From Psychrobacter sp. (GTDB lineage Bacteria; Pseudomonadota; Gammaproteobacteria; Pseudomonadales; Moraxellaceae), in contig JAHHUJ010000090.1 in the NCBI GenBank assembly GCA_020024075.1, positions 1 through 8,042 of the forward strand: DNA of 8,042 nt, given 5' to 3'. The notes beneath the pieces are model-generated. The model was not told the origin of the DNA. It saw only the letters and a program-made list of their open reading frames with translations, and did not search any database. The position numbers were made by a program, and so were the translations under genes. The stretch's first letter is position 1, and each line of letters begins with the position of its first letter. Positions 1 to 5,684 of this stretch are shown here, piece by piece.

Positions 1-54
1 ATAAAGCCTAAAGATATAATAAAGCCTAAAGATATAATAAAGCCTAAAGATATA
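1..54. repeat. Three perfect 18-bp tandem repeats at the window edge
   Basis: The unit ATAAAGCCTAAAGATATA occurs three times head to tail without a mismatch (1-18, 19-36, 37-54) and runs directly into the A-run of the terminator hairpin. Because the first base of the window is the first base of a unit, the array probably continues to the left and its true copy number is unknown. There is no spacer between units, so this is a minisatellite-type array and not a CRISPR. Two of the junctions create TATAAT on the plus strand (15-20 and 33-38), but no good -35 partner is visible. Function is unknown; such arrays often arise by replication slippage. Confidence 0.9.
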
Positions 55-90
55 AAAAAGTTAAAGGGCTGTGCTCTTTAACCTTTTTTT
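54..90 (-). terminator. Rho-independent terminator, potentially bidirectional
   Basis: A 10-bp stem is formed by GTTAAAGGGC (60-69) and GCTCTTTAAC (73-82), with one G-U pair and a 3-nt loop. Six A residues precede it (54-59) and seven T residues follow it (84-90), so each strand has a stem followed by a U-run. On the minus strand it lies about 60 nt past the stop codon of the DUF421 gene and would end the leftward transcripts of this window. On the plus strand it could end a convergent gene lying to the left of the window. Confidence 0.85.
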
Positions 91-101
91 ATGGCTGATT
101 T

Positions 102-131
102 TTGACAGTTATGACTCGCTACAATTATAAC
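102..131 (+). promoter_or_regulatory. Candidate plus-strand sigma70-type promoter, antisense to the DUF421 gene
   Basis: A perfect TTGACA (102-107) is followed 18 nt later by TATAAC (126-131), five of six matches to the -10 consensus. Transcription would start near 138 and run antisense into the 3' end of the DUF421 gene. No plausible plus-strand coding gene follows, so the product would be a non-coding antisense RNA if it exists. In AT-rich intergenic DNA such a match can occur by chance, so confidence is low. Confidence 0.25.
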
Positions 132-152
132 TCACCGTTGATGGCTCAAAGC

Positions 153-695
153 TTATAATAGATTTGTTAAAGTATCAGAAGGCTTTATATCACCCTGTGC
201 ATCGAGCCTATCGCCCTTATCTCGCTTTGGTACTACGGTTAATTTAGCATCGCTTTCAAAAATTACTGCCGCCACATCTTCATAATCATGAATACCTTCA
301 CTGCGCATGGCACACTCAATTTCTTGACGAGTTAAACGCTCTTCGCGCATGACTTCGGGTAAGAACTGACCTTGATAAAACACCACACGAGGCTCAGAGA
401 GAATATTTTTAGCAAACTCTGGCGACAAGGAGGCGTATTTAGTCACTAGATATTGCAAGGTAAGTAAGGTGATTATTGAAGCCATTCCCTCGATGATAGG
501 AACGTTCTTTAAGATAATCGTACTGGCTCCTATCGAGCCAATCATTACCGTCACCACCCAGTCAAAGTTATTCAGCTGTGAGGCAGAGCGCTTGCCAGAT
601 ACTTTATGCAACAATACAATACCGATATAAACTACTACCGCTGAGATGACCATCCGTAGCAAGGTTTGTTGACTGTCAAAAAATAACATATCCAT
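153..695 (-). CDS. DUF421 family (YetF-like) inner membrane protein
   Basis: This 180-residue protein matches the DUF421/YetF family. The N-terminal half has about three hydrophobic segments (roughly residues 12-29, 46-62 and 65-83). The family signature lies between and within them: S33-G-K-R-S37, then N43-F-D-W46 leading into the hydrophobic stretch with G53-S-I-G56. The C-terminal half (about 100-157) is the soluble DUF421 domain, with P102-R-V-V-F-Y-Q-G followed by an E-R-L-T-R-Q-E segment and a hydrophobic strand ending V-V-P-K. The last 20 residues are polar and probably disordered. Length is within the normal range for short family members. Biochemical function is not established for most of the family. 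It starts 45 nt after dacB with a distant, weak AAGGA (about 13 nt before ATG), so it is probably co-transcribed with dacB. A second ATG two codons later is possible. The family call is firm; no role is inferred. Confidence 0.87.
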   Translation of the reverse strand: MDMLFFDSQQTLLRMVISAVVVYIGIVLLHKVSGKRSASQLNNFDWVVTVMIGSIGASTIILKNVPIIEGMASIITLLTLQYLVTKYASLSPEFAKNILSEPRVVFYQGQFLPEVMREERLTRQEIECAMRSEGIHDYEDVAAVIFESDAKLTVVPKRDKGDRLDAQGDIKPSDTLTNLL

Positions 696-740
696 AATTT
701 ATCAGGTGTCCTTTAATCTATGACAAATGGGTTCATAGAG

Positions 741-2756
741 TTATTGTTTAGCGGTCCAGTCTAGCATTGTATCTAGCACGTAGCGAGCTTGGTAAGTATT
801 CAAAGGCTGAGTAGTTTCAGAGCCATTAATTATCCCCACCACCACATAATCCTGACCAGATTGACCACGGACATAGCCTGCCATTGAGGTGACGTTATTT
901 AAAGTACCGGTCTTAATCCAAGCTCGGCCTATGGCTGCGGAGGTAGGCAGTCTATCAGCATGCTCAGTGATAGTACCGCTCACGCCAGCGATACCTAAGG
1001 AGTTAACATAGGTATCAAAGTTTGGGTGATTGTAAGCAAAGCTGAGTAATTCTGCTAAATTCTCTGCCGTCACCGTACAGTCGCGACATAAGCCTGAGCC
1101 ATTGGTCATCACCGGAGGCAAGGTGGTTAGATTGCTTTGCCACCACTGATTAATCACAGCTAATGACTTTAAGTAATCAGAGTGCTGGGTCTGTCTCGAC
1201 TTTATAACCTTAGTAATAGGTTTGGCGTTAGGGTCTTCAGCCTTTTGCTGAATCTGAGTGTACAACGGCAAGGTTAAGGTCACTTGCTCAGTCATCACAT
1301 TATTTGAGTAGTGGTTGATGTCATAAATTTGTTGTGACAGCGGTAATGAGGGGTAGCTGACAAACGGTAGGGGCGAGGACGGTAGCAGTGAGAAAGACTG
1401 GGTCAAAGCAGAGTCTTTGTTAGAGTCTGCACTCATATCAAAGTAGTTGCCAAACTGACTTTTTATCGGGCTCTCTGTATTGATCATTGCTCCTGAGACT
1501 GTGTTACCTAGTCCTAGGAACTTAATATTGCCCGATAAAGTATTACCTAGGTTTAGCCATTGGTTTTTTATCACGCGTTTGGCAAAGTCTTTGGCATCTG
1601 GATAAGCTATGTAAAAGGCATGGGCACCACAGCTTTCTGGTAGTTGTTTATTGAACACCAGTTCTGAGTCTTGCCAAATAGGGGCCAGACTTGATCGAGC
1701 AGGAGCACATCTTCCGCTAGAGGTATTCGGCAGTGTGTCAGGTAGCTCGTAATCTGCCAATCGCGGCTTGTAATAAAGTTTGGAACGGCCTTTTTGGCTA
1801 TCATTTAATAAAGGCACCGCAGTTACCTCCACGGAGCTAAAATTAACCAATAGTCCGTCAGGACTGGCGTTGTAAGGACGCAGAGGATCATTGTCAAACG
1901 CTGCAGGGTCTTTAGTCACCCCTTGGAATACTGAACTGTCCAAAACTATATCGCCTTTGATGTGCTGGATGCCTGACTTTTGTACTTGCTCTAATAATTT
2001 ATTTAAGCGGTGGGTGGTTAGTTTAGGATCGCCACTGCCTTTGATAATTAAGTCACCATATAGGGTATTGGCTGAGATAAACCCAGTGTGATATACCTGA
2101 GTAAACCAAACGAAGTCTGGGCCCAATAAATCCAAGGCCACAAAGGTAGGGATTAGCTTCATGGTGCTGGCAGGCGTTCGGGGTAGGTCCGCTAGGTGTC
2201 TGACTGGGAACTCTAAGCTGGTAGTAGATTGCTCTACGAGGGCTGAGCCTGTTCCCTCACTGTTGGTAGCAATGGTTTGGGTTTGAGAAGCAGTTTGAGA
2301 AGCAGTTTTATTGGGCTCCGAACTGGTAGGCGTGGTTGTGGTCGCATTACTTTGCTGAGTAGAGGGGGTGGACTTAGTAGTAGCAACCACAGACTTTAGC
2401 ATAGTGATTTGGGTTTCGGGTGGTAGAGCATCTGGATCAGAAGGCTCTGGCTCCAATACTTTGACCTCTTCGGGCTTAACGGTTTTGGGTAATCTGCTTT
2501 TTTTGAGGGCAGATTGTGCTTTGTTATTTGTCCCAGTATTCACCGGCATAACAATTAAGCTAATATCCTCGCTACTAATCTTAGCGCGATTTAATGCAGA
2601 CTCTACAGGAGCAGGAAGCTGAGCTTGAGCCCATGGTGATAAACCCAGACACAAACTTAACGCGGCTGCTATTTTTTTGCAAGGCAGGCTGCGGGTCTGT
2701 TTATGAGGATGACAAGAAGTTACGGCAGTAGGGTGTTTGGGGTTAGGCAGAGTCAT
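741..2756 (-). CDS. dacB: D-alanyl-D-alanine carboxypeptidase/endopeptidase, PBP4 type (peptidase family S13)
   Basis: This periplasmic serine enzyme removes the terminal D-Ala from peptidoglycan stem peptides and cleaves D-Ala-meso-DAP cross-links. In the 671-residue form chosen here, the three penicillin-binding motifs are in order: S197-T-M-K200 (nucleophile and base) in a PAStmK context, S484-N-N486, and K615-T-G617. A conserved G-S-G-L is at 553-556. A signal peptide is visible, with K27-K28, a hydrophobic run and A-Q-A ending at residue 45. A Ser/Thr/Pro/Gln-rich, probably disordered insert of about 110 residues (75-184) separates the first strand (S-L-I-V-M) from the SxxK motif, and there are smaller extensions before and after SNN. 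These explain why it is much longer than E. coli DacB (477). The open frame extends to a GTG at 2840 (699 residues), but that start has no ribosome binding site and lies upstream of a TATAAT at 2811-2816, so I prefer the ATG at 2756. Its own ribosome binding site is also weak. It probably shares a transcript with the DUF421 gene. Confidence 0.93.
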   Translation of the reverse strand: MTLPNPKHPTAVTSCHPHKQTRSLPCKKIAAALSLCLGLSPWAQAQLPAPVESALNRAKISSEDISLIVMPVNTGTNNKAQSALKKSRLPKTVKPEEVKVLEPEPSDPDALPPETQITMLKSVVATTKSTPSTQQSNATTTTPTSSEPNKTASQTASQTQTIATNSEGTGSALVEQSTTSLEFPVRHLADLPRTPASTMKLIPTFVALDLLGPDFVWFTQVYHTGFISANTLYGDLIIKGSGDPKLTTHRLNKLLEQVQKSGIQHIKGDIVLDSSVFQGVTKDPAAFDNDPLRPYNASPDGLLVNFSSVEVTAVPLLNDSQKGRSKLYYKPRLADYELPDTLPNTSSGRCAPARSSLAPIWQDSELVFNKQLPESCGAHAFYIAYPDAKDFAKRVIKNQWLNLGNTLSGNIKFLGLGNTVSGAMINTESPIKSQFGNYFDMSADSNKDSALTQSFSLLPSSPLPFVSYPSLPLSQQIYDINHYSNNVMTEQVTLTLPLYTQIQQKAEDPNAKPITKVIKSRQTQHSDYLKSLAVINQWWQSNLTTLPPVMTNGSGLCRDCTVTAENLAELLSFAYNHPNFDTYVNSLGIAGVSGTITEHADRLPTSAAIGRAWIKTGTLNNVTSMAGYVRGQSGQDYVVVGIINGSETTQPLNTYQARYVLDTMLDWTAKQ
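2281..2304. repeat. 12-bp in-frame tandem duplication inside dacB
   Basis: The unit GTTTGAGAAGCA occurs twice without a mismatch (2281-2292 and 2293-2304). On the coding strand it gives a repeated T-A-S-Q within the disordered insert of DacB. As the unit is a multiple of three, copy-number change would lengthen or shorten the linker without breaking the frame. It suggests how the insert may have grown by slippage. Confidence 0.8.
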
Positions 2757-2810
2757 AGTTTTACAATCAACGGTTGAGTTTAAGACAGCGAAAATTGGTT
2801 CAAATTCGTC

Positions 2811-2816
2811 ATTATA
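2811..2816 (-). promoter_or_regulatory. Candidate dacB -10 element
   Basis: On the minus strand this is a perfect TATAAT. Transcription would start near 2804, leaving about 48 nt of leader before the ATG at 2756. No convincing -35 hexamer is found at 16-18 nt (the 17-nt position reads TGTTTA), and there is no TGn extension, so the promoter would be weak or activator-dependent. If real, it excludes the upstream GTG at 2840 as the dacB start. Confidence 0.35.
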
Positions 2817-2849
2817 ACGGTTCGGGCAATTAATAAACACAGGGATAAG

Positions 2850-2859
2850 GACAATTGTC
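2850..2859. promoter_or_regulatory. 10-bp perfect palindrome upstream of dacB
   Basis: GACAATTGTC is its own reverse complement, and the symmetry stops at both flanks. It sits about 34 bp upstream of the candidate dacB -10 element, in the gap between the exonuclease stop (2937) and dacB. This is where an activator or operator half-site pair could lie. A 10-bp palindrome can occur by chance, and I recognise no known regulator site in it. The rest of this gap (2841-2936) shows no terminator hairpin, so read-through from the exonuclease gene is possible. Confidence 0.25.
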
Positions 2860-2936
2860 AGCCAAAGGTATTGTTAAATGAGAGGTGGGCTAACACTAGT
2901 CAAAGGGCTTACAGCAATATTATATGAGTAATCTCT

Positions 2937-3542
2937 TTACTTAAGATGCAAAAAAGCCATAGCCGTCATTAAGGCATCGTTGTAAGCGTCATGGGCTGCT
3001 AACTCTGGTAGCTGCAATTGCTGACAGATGGCACTTAGCTGCTGAGCTTGATGCGAGATGCCTTGAGTGCGGTTGCCACTGTATCGGTTATACAAGTCGC
3101 GTATGTCGATAACGGTGTTAGGTAGGGCAGTGCCCATATAGGATTTGGTTATCCGATTCAAAAACCCTAAATCCAATTGGGGGCAGTAACCCACGATAGG
3201 TCTATTGCCAATAAAGGGCAGTAGGCTATCGAGCATCTGCTCATAACTTAAGCCGTTTTCTACATCTAAAGGACGTAGGCCATGAATGACAATGGTGTCT
3301 TTTTTGGGCATAACAGGAGGACGGCAAATTAGGTGTAGGCCCTGACCACTTTGTATTTGGGAGTCATTGATATGAATGGCAGCGATAGACAGCAGGTGAT
3401 CTTTTTTTGGATTCAATCCAGTCATTTCACAATCAATAGCAACCCATTGGTTGGGTGGTGGTGGCTGAAACATGGCCTTAAACTCAGGTCGAGTCAACTG
3501 CTTTAGATACCAAGCGGACTTTAGCTGCTGTACTAGGTTCAT
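2937..3542 (-). CDS. DEDDh-type 3'-5' exonuclease (DnaQ/Pol III epsilon-like fold)
   Basis: This 201-residue protein has the four acidic residues and the histidine of the DEDDh exonuclease superfamily. D37 and E39 lie in the A-I-D-C-E-M-T-G motif (Exo I). D124 lies in V-G-Y-C-P-Q-L-D-L-G-F-L (Exo II). H184 and D189 lie in H-D-A-Y-N-D-A (Exo III). It should therefore be a two-metal-ion 3'-5' exonuclease. Length and architecture resemble the stand-alone DnaQ-like exonucleases. It lacks the longer C-terminal region by which replicative epsilon binds the polymerase, so it is probably not the replisome proofreader. Substrate (DNA, RNA or nucleotide) cannot be told from sequence. The gene starts 27 nt after the DUF294-CBS gene stops, behind a GGGCGGG-like ribosome binding site, so the two are almost certainly one transcript. 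From memory, the same pairing occurs in other gammaproteobacteria, which hints at a shared role. Confidence 0.9.
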   Translation of the reverse strand: MNLVQQLKSAWYLKQLTRPEFKAMFQPPPPNQWVAIDCEMTGLNPKKDHLLSIAAIHINDSQIQSGQGLHLICRPPVMPKKDTIVIHGLRPLDVENGLSYEQMLDSLLPFIGNRPIVGYCPQLDLGFLNRITKSYMGTALPNTVIDIRDLYNRYSGNRTQGISHQAQQLSAICQQLQLPELAAHDAYNDALMTAMAFLHLK

Positions 3543-3553
3543 AATTCCCGCCC

Positions 3554-3575
3554 TTAGGTTAAGCTTAGGTTAAGC
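3554..3575. repeat. 11-bp perfect tandem duplication across the DUF294 gene stop codon
   Basis: TTAGGTTAAGC occurs twice head to tail (3554-3564 and 3565-3575). The right-hand copy contains the TAA stop of the DUF294 gene (3570-3572, minus strand), and the left-hand copy lies in the short gap before the exonuclease start. Removing one copy would shorten the gap from 27 to 16 nt and still leave a stop in frame. It looks like a recent slippage duplication that changed the spacing between two coupled genes. Confidence 0.85.
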
Positions 3576-5588
3576 GATATCTAATTGATAGCGTTGACGC
3601 AGTTCATTTTTGAAACTTTTTACCACGCTAAGACACTCTTTTAATAAGTCTCTTTCTAGCGCAGATAACATGGCAGGATCTACTTCTCGAGCCAGCTTGT
3701 TATCAGTAGCAAGCGCAATATCTAATCGTCTTGCCATGAAGAACTCTAACGTCTCGTTTAAGGTTTCTGCCCGCTTGTGGGTAATGACGCCCAGGCGAGC
3801 TAATTGTTGTAGTCGAGCCTTGGTACTGGTGGCCTCAAAGATATCATTTTCTAAGGCCAAGGCACGAATACCGTGTACTAAAGGGAAAATACCTGCTTTT
3901 TTTAGGTCAATGTCTTGTGGCATAGGCTTACCGATTAATGGCACGAACTTTTTCCACCACTGATTAATCTCACCAAACTGCAAAGCGGCTTGGGCGAAGC
4001 TGCGCACAAACATAGGATCGGCACTGCGATGAGCGACTTGTAAGTGTTTGCGCAGTCCCTCAAGCAGACGCTCATCACCGCAAACATATGAAGCGTCTAA
4101 TAATGATGAAAGCCAAATAGCGTGCTCTGGCTCTTTTTGACTAAACCAAGTAGATACCTCAGATTTGAATCGGTTTAGGGGCTGTCGCCACAAGGGGTTG
4201 TTCATCATGATGTTGCCCTCGCACAGAGGGTATCCCATGTCTGCTAGCGCTTGATTAAAAGTCTGTGCATAGTCAGCAAGATTAGGATCACTAAAGCCAT
4301 TACGAATAATAAGCGCATTATCTTGGTCTGTGCGCATGATTTGTTCACCGCGACCTTCAGAGCCCATGACGATAATACAAGTATTCTCATAGACCATGTC
4401 TGGAACGATTAAGCGCCATAACTTAGCAAAGACGTGCGCATTTAAGGCCTGTACAATGCGGCTAATGACTCCAATTTTGATGCCATTGTTGTGCTGGGTA
4501 CGAATGTATTGACCGATAGATTCAACAGGCTGTTTTAGACCTTCGATACTACTAGCCTGCTCAATTTGTAACGACAACAGCTGTGAGTGATGACTCAAAA
4601 AAGCCAATAAGTCACTTTGACCCAGCACACCGATAACCTCTTCGTTTTCATCCAAAACGGGAAGACGGTGCACTCGATAGCGAATCATGGTCAATAATGC
4701 CTCACTAATATCTTGTTGATAAGAAATCGTGTGCAGTTTAAATTTGGCATAATCTCGGCACAAGGCTGTGCTCATATCCACTCGTTCACTTACTGCACGG
4801 CAGATATCTGCATCGGTTAATATTCCAAGATTGCTTTGATGGCTGCGGGTAGGGTGACGTTCTACCGTAGGGGAGCGTTTCACCAATACATGCTTTAAGC
4901 CTGCTTTGGTCATGGTCATCGCCGCTTCAAACAAAGTGGCTGTCTCTAAGATGGTATGTACATTTAGCATATGAATGGCAGTGACGGGCTGTAGCATCAG
5001 TTGCTGCGACTCAGCTTGGCTTCCTGTCATAGAGCCGTTTAAGGAATAATCAGAGTGGTGAGAGACTGTACTGCTCAGACTTCGCTCGCTGTAAGCTTGC
5101 ATTCGCTCAGCCAACTCGCCACTTAGCAGCTTGCGGATATGACGGTTTTGTTGCGAAAGCTTATCGATGGCCGCAGAGTCTACCTGAAGTAACAAACTGT
5201 CTTCTAGCGCATGATAGCTATAAGTATTATGGGCTTGATGTTGATGTTGAGGTTGATATTGAGGTTGATGTTGAGGTTGAGAGATGCTTGGAGAGGTGTC
5301 AGGGCTGGTCTTATCGCTAGCTGATATTAAGACAAACTCATTTCTTGGCTGGTTTCGAGCCTCAAACCAGTCATTACTAAAGTTGGTAGCTGCAAAGTCA
5401 TGCAGCTCATCTCCATTAAGCGTTTGTTGGATGCGTCCCTTTAAAACCACATAAAAGTAATTATAGTCCTCAGCAGTGAGGGCTTCATTTTTGGCCAAAT
5501 AGCGAATTTGAGTTTGCTTTTTGATACTTTCACGTTCGCTTGAGCTTAAAACGTCAAAAGGAGGCTGGGTAAAATCTAGCCTTGTCAT
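3570..5588 (-). CDS. cNMP-like/CBS-pair/DUF294 putative nucleotidyltransferase
   Basis: This 672-residue cytoplasmic protein has four parts. Residues 1 to about 165 resemble the cyclic-nucleotide-binding (Crp-type) fold, with F45-Y-V-V-L-K-G51 and a late strand H126-A-L-E-D-S-L-L-L. A CBS pair spans about 197-335 (G-I-L-T-D-A-D-I-C-R at 255-264, H307-R-L-P-V-L and G-V-L-G-Q-S-D-L). The nucleotidyltransferase domain has G409-S-E-G-R-G-E-Q416 and T420-D-Q-D-N424; D421 and D423 are the expected metal ligands. The DUF294 C-terminal helical domain covers about 515-665. The nucleotidyltransferase class is that of GlnD, but no HD or ACT domain is present. The family is often annotated as a signal-transduction protein, with substrate unknown. 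The usual phosphate-binding cassette (G-E followed by R-x-A) is not visible in the cNMP-like part, where a His/Gln-rich insert (92-122) sits instead, so cyclic nucleotide binding is doubtful. The start has a good GGGAG ribosome binding site. Translation of the downstream exonuclease may be coupled to it. Confidence 0.9.
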   Translation of the reverse strand: MTRLDFTQPPFDVLSSSERESIKKQTQIRYLAKNEALTAEDYNYFYVVLKGRIQQTLNGDELHDFAATNFSNDWFEARNQPRNEFVLISASDKTSPDTSPSISQPQHQPQYQPQHQHQAHNTYSYHALEDSLLLQVDSAAIDKLSQQNRHIRKLLSGELAERMQAYSERSLSSTVSHHSDYSLNGSMTGSQAESQQLMLQPVTAIHMLNVHTILETATLFEAAMTMTKAGLKHVLVKRSPTVERHPTRSHQSNLGILTDADICRAVSERVDMSTALCRDYAKFKLHTISYQQDISEALLTMIRYRVHRLPVLDENEEVIGVLGQSDLLAFLSHHSQLLSLQIEQASSIEGLKQPVESIGQYIRTQHNNGIKIGVISRIVQALNAHVFAKLWRLIVPDMVYENTCIIVMGSEGRGEQIMRTDQDNALIIRNGFSDPNLADYAQTFNQALADMGYPLCEGNIMMNNPLWRQPLNRFKSEVSTWFSQKEPEHAIWLSSLLDASYVCGDERLLEGLRKHLQVAHRSADPMFVRSFAQAALQFGEINQWWKKFVPLIGKPMPQDIDLKKAGIFPLVHGIRALALENDIFEATSTKARLQQLARLGVITHKRAETLNETLEFFMARRLDIALATDNKLAREVDPAMLSALERDLLKECLSVVKSFKNELRQRYQLDIA
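5241..5276. repeat. Three 12-bp in-frame repeats encoding a Gln/Pro/His stretch
   Basis: The unit TTGATGTTGAGG is present three times (5241-5252, 5253-5264, 5265-5276); the middle copy has one G-to-A change, and a half unit precedes the array. On the coding strand it encodes residues 105-116 of the DUF294 protein, a P-Q-H-Q / P-Q-Y-Q / P-Q-H-Q series, within the insert of the cNMP-like domain. Copy-number change keeps the frame, so the insert length is probably variable between strains. Confidence 0.85.
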
Positions 5589-5589
5589 A

Positions 5590-5604
5590 AACCACTCCCT
5601 GGTT
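5590..5604 (-). promoter_or_regulatory. Ribosome binding site in the loop of a small hairpin (DUF294 gene)
   Basis: On the minus strand, AACCA and TGGTT form a perfect 5-bp stem around the 5-nt loop GGGAG, one base before the ATG at 5588. GGGAG is the Shine-Dalgarno sequence and is well spaced from the start, which supports this start codon. The stem is short and may only modestly affect translation. The rest of the gap to dapC (5605-5684) shows a GTAATC doublet and no clear terminator or promoter. Confidence 0.5.
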
Positions 5605-5684
5605 ATGTTTTTATTTAATTGTAATCGTAATCGTTTGGGTTTTAATTGTTCAGCGGATAATTTTAGTAATATTCAAAGTAAAGA

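Noticed and set aside
1..54. CRISPR array
   Set aside because: The 18-bp units are directly adjacent, with no spacers between them, and no cas gene is present in the window.
1607..2622. Open frames of 65-84 codons on either strand inside dacB (1607-1804 minus, 1891-2091 plus, 2368-2622 plus)
   Set aside because: They overlap the motif-bearing dacB frame fully, have no recognisable domain or ribosome binding site, and are explained as shadows of its codon composition.
3610..3963. Plus-strand open frame of 117 codons inside the DUF294 gene
   Set aside because: It is antisense to the conserved DUF294 C-terminal domain, and its translation is Ser/Ala/Arg-rich with no recognisable family, as expected for a shadow frame.
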